From NCBI RefSeq assembly GCF_028622115.1, contig NZ_CP097263.1:9745501-9809500 (forward strand): a stretch of DNA of 64,000 nucleotides, given 5' to 3'. Both the position numbers and the translations under genes were made by a program. The notes beneath the pieces were generated by a model. The model was not told the origin of the DNA and did no database searches. It saw nothing but the letters and a program-made list of their open reading frames with translations. How positions within the stretch are numbered: the first letter of the stretch is position 1; each line of letters starts with the position of its first letter. The stretch is from Kutzneria chonburiensis (GTDB lineage: Bacteria; Actinomycetota; Actinomycetes; Mycobacteriales; Pseudonocardiaceae). Shown here one piece after another: positions 53,216-62,316 of this stretch.

Positions 53216-54084
53216 CGGGACAGCAGGGCGCGGACCAGCCCCGGCAACGCGACGGCGAGCCGGCGGCTGGTCGGCACCACGGCCCGCGGGCCGAACACGT
53301 CGTAGTCCGAAGCGGCGAGCTCGTCGAGGATGCCCTGGTACAGGGTGAAGGCCACGGAGACGCACGGCCGCGACTCGGGGCCCAGTAACGCGATGCCCGG
53401 CGCGGCGTGCCGGTACACGGCCCGCGTACGGGCGGCCAGGTGGGCCATGGCGGCCCGTACGCGCGCGTCCCGGCGTCCCGACGCCCGGCACCACTCCAGC
53501 AGCGCCCGGTCGACGCCGAAGGCGGCCAGCTCGTCGGCCGGCAGGTAGACGCGGCCGCGGTCGAGGTCCTCGGCCACGTCACGCAGGAAATTGGTCAGCT
53601 GGAACGCCTCGCCCAACGCGGCGGCGTACGGCTCCGCGCCGTCCTCGGCCCCGAGCACGGGCAGCATCTGCAACCCGATCACCTCGGCCGAGCCGCGCAT
53701 GTAGGTCCGCAGCTCGGCGTACGAGGCGTACTCGCACTGGTGCAGGTCCATCCGCATCGAGGCCAGGAACTCCTCGAACAGCCTGTGCTCGATGCCGTAC
53801 CGCCGCACGGTGTCGGCCAGCGCGGCCAGCACGGGATGGTCCACGACGCCGGTCAGCGCCGCCTTGAGCTGCTGCTCCAGCGTGTCGAGCTCGACGGCGG
53901 GGGAGGAGCCGGGGTTGTCCACGACCTCGTCGGCCAGCCGGGCGAAGCCGTACAGGGCGTGCACCGCCGGCCGCCGGTCGGCCGGCAGCAGCAGGGTGGC
54001 CAGGTAGAACGTCTTGCCGTGATGAGCGTTGAGCCGTCGGCACTGGGCGTAGGCGCCCGGCAGATCCGACACCGTCAGACTCAC
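53212..54084 (-). CDS. Phytoene/squalene synthase family protein
   Basis: This 290-residue prenyltransferase couples two prenyl diphosphates head to head. Asp-rich motif one is [14 protein letters not shown] and motif two is [20 protein letters not shown], both complete. Whether the product is phytoene or squalene cannot be read from sequence, and no other carotenoid or hopanoid genes are in the window. The GTG start at 54084 overlaps the mannosyltransferase stop by 4 bases (GTGA), so the two are co-translated. Confidence 0.88.
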   Translation of the reverse strand: MSLTVSDLPGAYAQCRRLNAHHGKTFYLATLLLPADRRPAVHALYGFARLADEVVDNPGSSPAVELDTLEQQLKAALTGVVDHPVLAALADTVRRYGIEHRLFEEFLASMRMDLHQCEYASYAELRTYMRGSAEVIGLQMLPVLGAEDGAEPYAAALGEAFQLTNFLRDVAEDLDRGRVYLPADELAAFGVDRALLEWCRASGRRDARVRAAMAHLAARTRAVYRHAAPGIALLGPESRPCVSVAFTLYQGILDELAASDYDVFGPRAVVPTSRRLAVALPGLVRALLSR

Positions 54085-55700
54085 GGGTGGTGCCTCAGCG
54101 CCTTCTCGGGGGCGTCCCTGATGAACCGCAGCGACAGGTTGAGCGGATCGGGCTTGAGCAGCGACACGGCGGCCAGCACGGACACGCCGACGATCACGAC
54201 CATGTAGCCCCAGTCGTACAGCGCGGTCCCGCCGGACGGATACGTGATCAGCAGCAGCCACACCGAGCCGCAGGCGGCCAGCGTGAGCGAGGCGGTGCCC
54301 CAGGCGAAGCCGGCGGCCAGCACCAGCGCCCAGCTGAAGTACCAGGGCAGCGTGACCGGGGCGAGCAGGGCGAAGGCGGCCATGCAGATCGCGGCCCGGC
54401 GGATGGCGTCGTGGCCGCCCTCGCGGGCCAGCCACCACTGCCGGACGAGGATGTAGACCAGCAGCAGCGAGCCGAGCGTCCTGGTCACCGTGACGAACGG
54501 CTGCACCTCGCCGACGCCGACGAACCAGTCGAGCACGGTGTAGACGGCCTGTCCGACGCCGGACGGCAGGGACAGCCAGTTGATCACGATGGACGAGCCG
54601 CTCAGCGCCGGGATCCAGCCCAGGTCGACGCCGGCGGCCAGGGTGCACAGCACGAAGATGCCGCCGAACAGGCCGACCGCCGGGAACGCGGCCCGCACGA
54701 AGCGGTAGCTGCGGGTGCCCAACGGGATGTGCGCCATCCAGATCCAGATCAGGAACGGCAACGCGATCGCCGCCGTGGCCTTGACCGAGAAGGCCAGCGC
54801 GACCAGGGCGATGCCGGCCAGGTGTCGCCGGTCCAGCACCAGCACCACGCCGACCGCCATCAGGCCGATCATCAGCATGTCGTTGTGCGCGCCGCCGATC
54901 AGGTGCACGACCAGCAGCGGGTTGGCCCCGACCAGCCACAGCGCGATCGAGGAGTTGCCGCCGAGCCGGTCGCACAGCCGCGGCAGCGCCCACCACAGCA
55001 TGGCGAAGCCGACGGCCAGCACCAGGCGCATCAGCAGCACGCCGCTGATCAGCGAGGTCAGGCCGTCGCCGGTGATGGCGACGATGCCCTTGGTCAGCAG
55101 CACGAACAGCGGTCCGTAGGGCGACGGCGTGTTCTGCCAGACGATGCTGACGTTGTCGGACAGGGCGCTGGGCAGCGCCGAGGGGCCGACGCCGTACGGG
55201 TCGAGGCCGTGCAGCGCCAGGTCGCCCTGGGCCAGGTAGCTGTAGACGTCCCGGGTGAACAGCGGCGGGGCGATCATCAGCGGCGCGATCCAGATGACGA
55301 TCACCCGGATCATGTACGCGTGGTTGACCCGCCCGGCGCGGGCGTGCCGGCCGAGCCGGATCCAGGCCCAGATGGCCAGGCCGAGGCCGAGGTAGAGCAG
55401 CCAGGTGGCCAGCATCATGCCGTGGCCGTAGCGGATCCAGTTGAAGGCACCGTTGGCCAGCACCGGGTCGTGGATCAGGGTGGCGCCGGCGCCCATGCCG
55501 CCGCCGGCGATCAGCACCATGCCGGCCAGGCCGAGCAGCGCGGTTCTGATCGGGAACGGCCAGACGCGCTCCGGCTCGGGGCTCGGGGCGGCGGTGACCC
55601 CAGGAGTTTGAGCGGTCAGGCGCGTAGGGCCGAGCGGCACCGGAGCAGGGTCGGCGCTGGAGCGGGGAAGGGAAGGCGTCGCGGGCATCGCGCCGTCCAT
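54081..55700 (-). CDS. mptA: Polyprenol-phosphomannose-dependent alpha-(1->6)-mannosyltransferase (MptA-like)
   Basis: This 539-residue GT-C membrane enzyme with about 12 hydrophobic segments extends the mannan backbone of lipomannan outside the membrane using polyprenyl-phosphomannose. The GT-C active-site loop follows the first helices: [20 protein letters not shown] and [11 protein letters not shown], as in MptA/MptB. The position next to the PknL locus matches Rv2174 (MptA); MptB is the alternative. The start is ATG at 55700. It overlaps the phytoene/squalene synthase gene, an unusual pairing of lipoglycan and isoprenoid steps. Confidence 0.84.
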   Translation of the reverse strand: MDGAMPATPSLPRSSADPAPVPLGPTRLTAQTPGVTAAPSPEPERVWPFPIRTALLGLAGMVLIAGGGMGAGATLIHDPVLANGAFNWIRYGHGMMLATWLLYLGLGLAIWAWIRLGRHARAGRVNHAYMIRVIVIWIAPLMIAPPLFTRDVYSYLAQGDLALHGLDPYGVGPSALPSALSDNVSIVWQNTPSPYGPLFVLLTKGIVAITGDGLTSLISGVLLMRLVLAVGFAMLWWALPRLCDRLGGNSSIALWLVGANPLLVVHLIGGAHNDMLMIGLMAVGVVLVLDRRHLAGIALVALAFSVKATAAIALPFLIWIWMAHIPLGTRSYRFVRAAFPAVGLFGGIFVLCTLAAGVDLGWIPALSGSSIVINWLSLPSGVGQAVYTVLDWFVGVGEVQPFVTVTRTLGSLLLVYILVRQWWLAREGGHDAIRRAAICMAAFALLAPVTLPWYFSWALVLAAGFAWGTASLTLAACGSVWLLLITYPSGGTALYDWGYMVVIVGVSVLAAVSLLKPDPLNLSLRFIRDAPEKALRHHP

Positions 55701-55775
55701 CGTCCCACAACCTCCGACCGGGTGAGCGCGCAGCGGCACGGACGTCACGGGGAGTTCACCGGCGGAGCCTTCTCG

Positions 55776-55796
55776 AATATCAGGTAACCTGATATT
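55776..55796. promoter_or_regulatory. Perfect 21-base palindrome upstream of the CoA ligase
   Basis: AATATCAGGT and ACCTGATATT are exact inverted half-sites around a central A. The site ends 9 bases before the GTG of the CoA ligase, overlapping where the promoter/leader should be. Its AT-rich arms stand out in this GC-rich DNA. The MarR gene two kilobases away in the same module is the obvious candidate binder. Confidence 0.7.
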
Positions 55797-55805
55797 GTCA
55801 CGGTC

Positions 55806-57401
55806 GTGAAGTCGTTGATGCAGGACGTCCCGCTCACGCTCGACGTGGTGCTGCGCCGCTGCCTCGAGACCGGGGTCGGCGTGGAGGTGGTGTCGGCGAC
55901 ACCGGCTGGAACGGTGCGCACGACCTGGGGTGAGATCGGCCGCCGGGCTACCGCTCTGACCGGTGTGCTGGACGGGCTCGGCGTGCCGGCCGGCGGCCGG
56001 GTCGCGACCTTCGCGTGGAACACGCATCGGCACGTCGAGCTGTTCCTCGGCGTGCCCTGCGCCGGTCGCGTCGTGCACGGCGTGAACGTCCGGCTGACCG
56101 ATGACGAGATCCTCTACCAGCTCCGCAACGCCGGGGACGAGGTGCTGTTCGTCGACGCCTCGCTGACCGACCGGCTGGCCGAACTGGCCGACCGGCTACC
56201 GGTCAGAGCGGTTGTCGTGCTCGACGACGGCGCACCGGTCAATCCGGTGTTCGCCGACGCGCCGCGCTACGACGCACTGGTTGAAGCGGTGCGTGAGACC
56301 GAGCTCGTGCCGCGGGCGAAGCCCGACGACGCGGCCTGGATCTGTTACACGAGTGGTACAACTGGCATGCCCAAGGGCGTGGTCTCGTCGCACCTGGCCT
56401 GTGTCGTCCACTCCTTGTCTTCCATGACCGTCGACTCGCACGCGGTGTCCCGCGAGGACGTCCTGCTCACGGTCACGCCGCTGTTCCATGTCAATGCCTG
56501 GGGCCTGGCCTATACGAGCGCCCTGGCCAACGCCAAGCTCGTGCTGCCCGGCCGCGACGCCAGCGGCGCACATCTGGCCGAGTTGATCGAGGCCGAGCAC
56601 GTGACGGTCGGCGCGGCCGTGCCGACGGTGTGGGTCGACCTGGTCGGCCAGCCGCACCGGATGGATTCGATGCGCCGCGTGCTGTGCGGCGGCGCGCCCG
56701 CGACCCGATCCCTACTGGACGCCATCGCCCGCCGCGGCTGGGCCTTCCACAAGGGCTGGGGCATGACCGAGATGCTGCCCAGCGGCACCATGCAGGTGCA
56801 GCCGCCCGACCTCGACCTGGACAGCCCGGCCGGCGCGATCACCCGCGTCGGCAAGCCGTCGGCCGGCGTGCGGGTGCGGCTGGTCGGTCCCGACGGCCAG
56901 GTGCTGCCGTGGGACGGCAGGACCACGGGCGAGCTGGAGACCAGCGGACCGTGGGTGATCCGGGCCTATCTCGACCCGGACGACGACAGCAACGACACCC
57001 GCTTCCACGACGGCTGGCTGCGCACCGGCGACCTGGCGGTGATCCACCCGGACGCCACCGTGGAGATCGTCGACCGGGTCAAGGACGTGATCAAGTCCGG
57101 TGGCGAGTGGATCAGCTCGCTGGCCCTCGAGCAGGCCCTGGCCGCCCATCCCGGCGTCGCCGAGGTCGCCGTGGTGGCGATCCCGGACGACAAGTGGGGC
57201 GAGCGACCGGCCGCGGCCGTGGTGGCGGCCGACGGGCTCGCGCCGTGTGCCGAGGAGCTGGTGAAGTTCCTGGCCGAGCGGGTGCCGCGGTGGTGGCTGC
57301 CGGAGCGGATCGTGCAGGTCGACGCGCTGCCGCTGACCACCATCGGCAAGCCGGACAAGAAGGCGCTGCGGGCCCGGCTCAGCTCTCCGAGCCGGAGCTG
57401 A
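55806..57401 (+). CDS. Acyl-CoA ligase of a hydroxycinnamate module (feruloyl/coumaroyl-CoA synthetase-like)
   Basis: This 531-residue AMP-binding ligase has WICYTSGTTGMPKGVVSSHL, the adenine motif KGWGMTEM, GWLRTGDLAVIHPDATVEIV and DRVKDVIKSGGEWIS, and the catalytic Lys in TTIGKPDKKAL. It resembles medium/aryl CoA ligases. With the hydratase-lyase and MarR gene next to it, the likely substrate is ferulate or p-coumarate; fatty acids are an alternative. The start is GTG at 55806. Its 3' end overlaps the convergent marR by 23 bases. Confidence 0.8.
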   Translation: MKSLMQDVPLTLDVVLRRCLETGVGVEVVSATPAGTVRTTWGEIGRRATALTGVLDGLGVPAGGRVATFAWNTHRHVELFLGVPCAGRVVHGVNVRLTDDEILYQLRNAGDEVLFVDASLTDRLAELADRLPVRAVVVLDDGAPVNPVFADAPRYDALVEAVRETELVPRAKPDDAAWICYTSGTTGMPKGVVSSHLACVVHSLSSMTVDSHAVSREDVLLTVTPLFHVNAWGLAYTSALANAKLVLPGRDASGAHLAELIEAEHVTVGAAVPTVWVDLVGQPHRMDSMRRVLCGGAPATRSLLDAIARRGWAFHKGWGMTEMLPSGTMQVQPPDLDLDSPAGAITRVGKPSAGVRVRLVGPDGQVLPWDGRTTGELETSGPWVIRAYLDPDDDSNDTRFHDGWLRTGDLAVIHPDATVEIVDRVKDVIKSGGEWISSLALEQALAAHPGVAEVAVVAIPDDKWGERPAAAVVAADGLAPCAEELVKFLAERVPRWWLPERIVQVDALPLTTIGKPDKKALRARLSSPSRS

Positions 57402-57825
57402 GCATGCGTACGCAGCTCCGCAGCAGCTGCGGCAGCCGGTCGCGGTCGCCGGCGGCCAGCTCGGCCAGCATGCGCGCCTCGATCTCGTTGATCAGCGGCT
57501 CGCACTTGTCCAGCACGGCCTGGCCGGCCGGGGTGAGCTCGGTGCGCATGATCCGGCCGTGCGCCGGGTCGGCCTCGCGGCGGATCAGCCCGGCCTTGGT
57601 CAGCGCCGCGATCACCTCGCTCATCGACTGCGGCGTGGTCATCGCGCGCCGGGCCAGCTGGGCGTTGGACAGGCCGGTCTGCCGTTGCAGCACGGACAGC
57701 GTCGTGTACTGCGGCACGGTCAGGCCGTGCGGGCGCACCGCGTCCTCGATGAGCAGTCGCAGGGCGCGGTCCAGCCGGCCCACCAGATAGCTCAGCCGCG
57801 GCTCCGGCGCTTGCTGGGAAAACAC
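57379..57825 (-). CDS. MarR-family regulator of the hydroxycinnamate module
   Basis: This 148-residue winged-helix regulator has LTVPQYTTLSVLQRQTGLSN and AQLARRAMTTPQSMSEVIAA as the recognition helix, then LTKAGLIRREADPAHGRIMR as the wing. CouR-type MarR proteins release DNA on binding hydroxycinnamoyl-CoA, which fits its neighbours. The start is GTG at 57825, 28 bases from the divergent hydratase-lyase gene, so it likely controls that promoter too. Confidence 0.85.
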   Translation of the reverse strand: MFSQQAPEPRLSYLVGRLDRALRLLIEDAVRPHGLTVPQYTTLSVLQRQTGLSNAQLARRAMTTPQSMSEVIAALTKAGLIRREADPAHGRIMRTELTPAGQAVLDKCEPLINEIEARMLAELAAGDRDRLPQLLRSCVRMLSSGSES

Positions 57826-57853
57826 GACAGAACACGTTACCCGGGAGGTACGA

Positions 57854-58678
57854 ATGACTGAATGGAAGACCGTGCGGGTCGACGTGGTCGACGGCATCGG
57901 CTGGGTCGAGCTGAACCGGCCCGACAAGCGCAACGCGATGAGCCCGACGCTGAACGCCGAGATGATCGACGTGCTGCACACGCTGGAGGCCGACCGCTCG
58001 TGCGGCGTTGTGGTGATCACCGGCGCCGGCGACGCGTGGTCGGCCGGCATGGACCTCAAGGAGTACTTCCGCGAGGTTGACGAGTCCGGCGACGAGGCGT
58101 TGCAGATCCGGGTCCGGCGTGACTCGTTCGAGTGGCACTGGCGGCTGCTGCGCAACTACGCCAAGCCCACCATCGCCATGGTCAACGGCTGGTGCTTCGG
58201 CGGCGCGTTCGTGCCGCTGATCGGCTGCGACCTGGCCATCGCCGCCGACGAGGCCCAGTTCGGCCTGTCCGAGATCAACTGGGGCATCCCGCCCGGCGGC
58301 CTGGTGTCCAAGGCCCTGGCCGACACCGTCGGCTCGCGGGAGGCGCTGTTCTACATCATGACCGGGCGCCTGTTCGACGGTCGGCAGGCCGCGCGGATGG
58401 GCCTGGTCAACCAGAGCGTGCCGCTGGCCGAGCTGCGTTCCGAGGTCGAGAAGCTGGCCCGCGAGCTGCTCGACAAGAACCCGGTCGTGCTGCGGGCGGC
58501 CAAGATCGGCTTCCGCAACGCGCGGACCATGGACACCGACGGGGCGCTGGACTACCTGTACGCCAAGCTGGAGCAGTCCCAGTTCCTGGACAAGACCCAG
58601 GGCCGGCAGCAGGGCCTGCACCAGTTCCTCGACGACAAGTCCATCCGGCCGGGACTCCAGTCCTACACCCGCTCCTGA
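57854..58678 (+). CDS. ech: Hydroxycinnamoyl-CoA hydratase-lyase (crotonase family)
   Basis: This 274-residue crotonase hydrates feruloyl/p-coumaroyl-CoA and cleaves it to vanillin or 4-hydroxybenzaldehyde plus acetyl-CoA. The sequence follows known HCHL: NRPDKRNAMSPTLNAEMIDV, SAGMDLKEYFREVD, oxyanion region GGAFVPLIGCDLAIA, then the active-site Glu in FGLSEINWGIPPGG, and the diagnostic tail QGLHQFLDDKSIRPGLQSY. The start is ATG at 57854 with GGGAGG upstream. A vanillin dehydrogenase gene is not in the window. It overlaps the convergent XRE gene by 16 bases. Confidence 0.92.
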   Translation: MTEWKTVRVDVVDGIGWVELNRPDKRNAMSPTLNAEMIDVLHTLEADRSCGVVVITGAGDAWSAGMDLKEYFREVDESGDEALQIRVRRDSFEWHWRLLRNYAKPTIAMVNGWCFGGAFVPLIGCDLAIAADEAQFGLSEINWGIPPGGLVSKALADTVGSREALFYIMTGRLFDGRQAARMGLVNQSVPLAELRSEVEKLARELLDKNPVVLRAAKIGFRNARTMDTDGALDYLYAKLEQSQFLDKTQGRQQGLHQFLDDKSIRPGLQSYTRS

Positions 58679-59520
58679 ACCGGCGAGATCCAGTTGCGCA
58701 GCAACTGGATCCGCTCCGCCGTCGGCGATCCCGGCTCGACGTTGTAGACGCACAGCGTCTGATCGGGATCGCCGGGCAGGGTCAGTGCCTCGTAGTGGAA
58801 CTCAAGGTCGCCGACGAGCGCGTTGCGGTACGTCTTGCGGCCGTGGGTGCGTTGCAGCACCTTGTGGTCGTGCCACCAGCCGGAGAACTCGGGGCAGCGC
58901 ACGGTCAGCTCGCCGATCAGGTCGGCCAGCTGCTTGTCGTTGGGGTGCCGGCTGGCGTCCAGGCGCAGCATCGCCACGGTCTCGGAGGCGTAGCGCTCCC
59001 ATTCGTCGCTACCTGAGCGTGCCTCGGGATCGAGCATGAGGTAGCGGGCGAGGTTGCGCTGCCCCGCCGGCATCGCGTCGAAGTCGGTCAACACCGCACG
59101 GCCCAATGCGTTGGACGCCAACACGTCCGTGCGCCGGCCGAGCACGAACGCCGGCACGTGGTCGAGCGTCTGCAACATCAGGTACAGGCCCGGCCGCACG
59201 CGTTGAGGGCCGTTGCTGGTGTTGCGACGGGCCGCCCCGCCGGGCTTGGTGAGCAGGTTGGTCAGGTGCTCGTGCTCGGTGCCGTCCAGCCGCAGCGCCT
59301 GGCTCACGGCCGCGATGATCTCCGGCGACGGATTGCCGGCGCGGCCCTGCTCCAGCCGCGTGTAGTACTCGATGCTGATACCGGCCAGCCGCGCCACCTC
59401 GTCCCGACGCAGCCCCGGCACGCGGCGCGCACGGCCGTCCGCCGGCACCCCGGCGGCGTCCGGGCTGATCCGGGCCCGGCGGGTGCGCAGGAAGTCGGCG
59501 ATCTCGGCGCTGCGGTCCAT
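58663..59520 (-). CDS. XRE-family regulator with MmyB-like ligand domain
   Basis: This 285-residue regulator has an N-terminal helix-turn-helix (about 10-80; RRDEVARLAGISIEYYTRLE, then QGRAGNPSPEIIAAVSQALR) and a C-terminal MmyB/PAS-like domain (about 110-285; FDAMPAGQRNLARYLMLDPE; FSGWWHDHKVLQRTHGRKTY). Such proteins often control a neighbouring oxidoreductase; here the divergent SDR gene begins 130 bases away. The start is ATG at 59520. The ligand is unknown, with fatty acids suggested for this family. Confidence 0.87.
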   Translation of the reverse strand: MDRSAEIADFLRTRRARISPDAAGVPADGRARRVPGLRRDEVARLAGISIEYYTRLEQGRAGNPSPEIIAAVSQALRLDGTEHEHLTNLLTKPGGAARRNTSNGPQRVRPGLYLMLQTLDHVPAFVLGRRTDVLASNALGRAVLTDFDAMPAGQRNLARYLMLDPEARSGSDEWERYASETVAMLRLDASRHPNDKQLADLIGELTVRCPEFSGWWHDHKVLQRTHGRKTYRNALVGDLEFHYEALTLPGDPDQTLCVYNVEPGSPTAERIQLLRNWISPVQERV

Positions 59521-59650
59521 GCGTCCCAGTGTGGCTGCTTCCGCCGCGGCGTGGGTGGCCCTGTCCGTACCAGTCAGCAGCGGGAGTGGTTGTCGACCTC
59601 GTCCGGTGGTGGTGTTGAGGCATCCCACTTCAGACGTAAGGAAAACCGAG

Positions 59651-60412
59651 ATGTCCAAGGTTCTTGAAGGTCGCGTCGCCGTCATCACCGGTGCGTCCAG
59701 CGGTATCGGCGAGGCCGCCGCCGAGCACCTGGCCGAGCTGGGTGCTCAGGTGGTCGTGCTGGCCCGGCGGGCCGACCGGCTGGCCGAGCTGGTCGCCCGG
59801 ATCGAGAAGAACGGCGGCCAGGCGCTGGCCCTGTCGGTCGACGTGGCCGACGCCGCCTCCGTACAGGCCGCCGCCGACCGGGTCGCCGCCGACTTCGGCG
59901 GGGCCGACCTGCTGTTCAACAACGCCGGCGTGATGCTGCCGGCGCCGGTCGAGCAGCAGCGGTCTGACCAGTGGCAGCGGGAGATCGACACCAACATCAC
60001 CGGGCTGATGAACGCCGTCGGGGCGTTCGTGCCGCAGCTGGTGGCGTCGGCTCAGGCCCGCGGCGTCGCCGACCTGATCAACACGTCCTCCATCGGCGCG
60101 AAGAACATCTACCCCAACTTCGCCGTCTACGCCGGCACCAAGGCCTTCGTCACGCACACGTCCCGCACCCTGCGGGCCGAGCTCGGGGCCAAGGGCGTGC
60201 GGGTCTCGGCGGTCGAGCCGGGGCTGGTGCGCACCGAGCTCCAGGACCACGTCACCGACGCTGCGTCGAACGAGTGGCTCGACGGCGTGAAGGACAGCCT
60301 CGAATGGCTGACCGCCGAGGACGTCGCCCGCCTGGTCGGCTTCCTCGCCTCACAGCCGCCCCACGTCAACCTGGAGCAGGTCACCATCATGCCCACCGCC
60401 CAGGGCAGCTGA
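59651..60412 (+). CDS. Short-chain dehydrogenase/reductase (SDR)
   Basis: This 253-residue classical SDR has cofactor motif ITGASSGIG (13-21), NNAGVM, the catalytic Ser in INTSSIGA and YAGTKAF (Tyr and Lys). The basic residue pattern after strand two (ARRADRL) favours NADP(H). The start is ATG at 59651. It is divergent from the XRE/MmyB-type regulator, which probably controls it. The substrate is unknown. A palindromic-repeat block follows. Confidence 0.88.
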   Translation: MSKVLEGRVAVITGASSGIGEAAAEHLAELGAQVVVLARRADRLAELVARIEKNGGQALALSVDVADAASVQAAADRVAADFGGADLLFNNAGVMLPAPVEQQRSDQWQREIDTNITGLMNAVGAFVPQLVASAQARGVADLINTSSIGAKNIYPNFAVYAGTKAFVTHTSRTLRAELGAKGVRVSAVEPGLVRTELQDHVTDAASNEWLDGVKDSLEWLTAEDVARLVGFLASQPPHVNLEQVTIMPTAQGS

Positions 60413-60416
60413 ACGC

Positions 60417-60522
60417 TTGGAAGGGGCCTTCCTGCACTCCGGGTGGAGGAACGACGCCTTGATCTTGACCCCGATACTGTGAAGGGGCTTTCCCGCACTC
60501 CGAGTGCGGGAAAGCCCCTTCA
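60417..60522. repeat. Palindromic repeats downstream of the SDR gene
   Basis: An imperfect element (about 60417-60456) is followed by CTTGATCTTG and then by a perfect 20-bp hairpin (arms 60480-60499 and 60503-60522, loop CCG). The cores are ACTCCGGGT and ACTCCGAGT. It fills the gap between the convergent SDR and crotonase genes, so it likely also acts as a bidirectional terminator. Confidence 0.85.
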
Positions 60523-60527
60523 CGCAC

Positions 60528-61292
60528 TCAAAACTGGCCGTGGCGGCCGGCGCCGGTGGCGAAGCGGGCGGCGCCGGCGAGGGTGTCGGCGGTAAGGGAT
60601 TGCTTGCCGTAGGCCAATTCCTGGGCAATGGCGTCCACTTCGGACAGGCCGTGCTGTTCTCGGGCCGACAATCGGTCGTTGCGCATGCAGGTCTGCGGGA
60701 ACCTGGCCAGCTGCTCGGCCAGCTCCACGGCGGCGGTCAGCGCCTGGCCGGCCGGTACGACTCGGTTGGCCAGGCCGATGGCCAGCGCCTCGGCGGCGTC
60801 GACGGGACGGCCGGTGAGGATGAGGTCCATGGCCCGGCTCTCGCCGATGAGCCGGGGGAGTCGCACGGTGCCGCCGTCGATCAGCGGCACGCCCCAGCGC
60901 CGGCAGAAGACGCCGAACACGGCGGTCTCGTCGGCCACCCGGAGATCGCACCACGCGGCGAGCTCAAGGCCGCCGGCGACGGCGTGCCCGCTGACGGCGG
61001 CGATGACCGGCTTGCCCAGGCGCAGGCGCGTGGGCCCCATCGGGCCGTCGCCGTCGTCAGTAACGGCATTGCCGTTACTGGTGCCGACGGCCTTGAGGTC
61101 GGCGCCGGCGCAGAAGTAGCCGCCGGTCCCGGTCAGCACGGCCACGGCGGCGGCCGGGTCGGCGTCGAAGGCGCGGAACGCGGCGGCCAGCGCGGCGGCG
61201 GTCGGCCCGTCCACCGCGTTGCGGGCGGCCGGTCGGTTGATTGACACAATCGTGACCGGTCCGCGAGTTTCCACGAGAACGTCGTCAGCCAT
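60528..61292 (-). CDS. Enoyl-CoA hydratase/isomerase family protein
   Basis: This 254-residue crotonase has INRPAARNAVDGPTAAALAA, the oxyanion loop YFCAGADLKAVG and AVAGGLELAAWCDLRVA. The usual catalytic Glu positions read VFGVFCRRWGVPLIDGG, with Cys-Arg-Arg replacing the first Glu region, so hydratase activity is uncertain. The start is ATG at 61292 (MADDVLVETRG). It is divergent from the HNH nuclease gene. The substrate is unknown; it need not belong to the hydroxycinnamate module. Confidence 0.85.
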   Translation of the reverse strand: MADDVLVETRGPVTIVSINRPAARNAVDGPTAAALAAAFRAFDADPAAAVAVLTGTGGYFCAGADLKAVGTSNGNAVTDDGDGPMGPTRLRLGKPVIAAVSGHAVAGGLELAAWCDLRVADETAVFGVFCRRWGVPLIDGGTVRLPRLIGESRAMDLILTGRPVDAAEALAIGLANRVVPAGQALTAAVELAEQLARFPQTCMRNDRLSAREQHGLSEVDAIAQELAYGKQSLTADTLAGAARFATGAGRHGQF

Positions 61293-61341
61293 GCCGGCCA
61301 GGTTCCCATGAAATTGCATGGCGACAAGAAATGATCTCGGC

Positions 61342-61977
61342 ATGCGCTCGAGCCGATGGTTGCTGACCCTTGCCGGAGTTGTCGTTCTCGTGATAGCGGC
61401 GTTCGTCATCAAGGACGTCTCCGGGCCGACTACGGCCAGTGGTTCCTCGCCCGCCCAGGTGCAGTTGGCCGAGCTGCCGATCGCCGCCCAACACTCGATG
61501 GCCGGCTATTCCCGCGACCGGTTCAAGCACTGGGTCACGCAGGGTAACGGCTGCGACACCCGGGAGGTGGTCATCGAGCGCGACGGCAAGGACGTGCGCA
61601 AGGACGCGTCCTGCCGCGCGACCAGCGGCCACTGGACCAGCCCGTACGACAACAAGCAGATCGACAAGGCCTCCGACCTGGACATCGACCACATGGTGCC
61701 GCTGGCCGACGCCTGGCGGACCGGGGCCGACAAGTGGACCGACGAGCGGCGTTCGCAGTTCGCGAACGACCTGACCGCGCCCCAGCTGCTGGCCGTCTCG
61801 GCGGCCAGCAACCGTGGCAAGGGCGACCAGGACCCGGCCGCCTGGAAGCCGTCCAACCAGGCCTACTGGTGCACGTATGCCACCAACTGGGTGATCGTCA
61901 AGCACACCTACCAGCTGTTCGTGACCCAGGCCGAGCACGACGCCCTGGCCACCATGCTGACCTCGTGCCCGAGTTGA
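61342..61977 (+). CDS. Exported HNH-family nuclease (GmrSD/DUF1524-like)
   Basis: This 211-residue protein has a membrane anchor or signal (about 7-27; LLTLAGVVVLVIAAFVIKDV) and an extracytoplasmic nuclease domain. The catalytic motif DLDIDHMVPLADAW supplies the His/Asp pair, and NDLTAPQLLAVSAASNRGKG, then DPAAWKP is the characteristic HNH continuation, as in secreted actinobacterial nucleases. Two Cys (NGCDTRE, DASCRAT) may form a disulfide. ATG at 61342 is preferred to 61318 because it starts directly at the signal. It probably degrades extracellular DNA. Confidence 0.84.
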   Translation: MRSSRWLLTLAGVVVLVIAAFVIKDVSGPTTASGSSPAQVQLAELPIAAQHSMAGYSRDRFKHWVTQGNGCDTREVVIERDGKDVRKDASCRATSGHWTSPYDNKQIDKASDLDIDHMVPLADAWRTGADKWTDERRSQFANDLTAPQLLAVSAASNRGKGDQDPAAWKPSNQAYWCTYATNWVIVKHTYQLFVTQAEHDALATMLTSCPS

Positions 61978-62157
61978 CACCTTTGCGCACTCTGACCTGC
62001 GATCACCGCTGCGTACGCTACCGTTCACAACGATCCCGACGGAGTTAACCCGAACCGGGAACCGGCGACACACCGCTCGCGCTGGGCGACGTCGGCCGCG
62101 GCATGGTCGATCATGGACCGCGAGTGCGGGTCCGCGAACGAAGAAGGTGCACGAGGG
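61978..62157 (+). other. Leader region upstream of the 52-residue membrane peptide
   Basis: This 180-base stretch has no supported gene. It contains GAGTTAACCC at 62042-62051, the same 10-mer as in the NlpC/P60 leader at 20102-20111, plus GC-rich complementary segments (for example GGACC near 62114 and GGGTCC near 62128). A structured RNA leader is possible; I cannot name it. Confidence 0.25.
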
Positions 62158-62316
62158 ATGAAAAGGGTACTCATCATCGCCGGTGCGGCGCTGGTCCTGT
62201 TCGCGCTCATCGCCCAACCGGCGGCTTCCGCGGGCTGGGTGAAGGAGATCCTGGGCGGCCTTGGTAACGCTGCGCAGGCGATCATCACGTTCGTGCGCGA
62301 ACTCGTCCCCTCATGA
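62158..62316 (+). CDS. Small membrane or secreted peptide, 52 residues
   Basis: The peptide opens MKRVLIIAGAALVLFALIAQ, a signal-like or membrane segment, with PAASAGW as a possible cleavage site, followed by an amphipathic helix (KEILGGLGNAAQAIITFVRE). The ATG at 62158 has CGAGGG upstream. No family is recognised. Mature amphipathic helices of this size can associate with membranes, so a holin-like or regulatory role is possible; this is speculation. Confidence 0.6.
   Translation: MKRVLIIAGAALVLFALIAQPAASAGWVKEILGGLGNAAQAIITFVRELVPS

Noticed and set aside
53182-55787. Long plus-strand frames across the phytoene synthase and mannosyltransferase genes
   Set aside because: Gln/Arg/Asp-rich shadow translations without domains or start signals.
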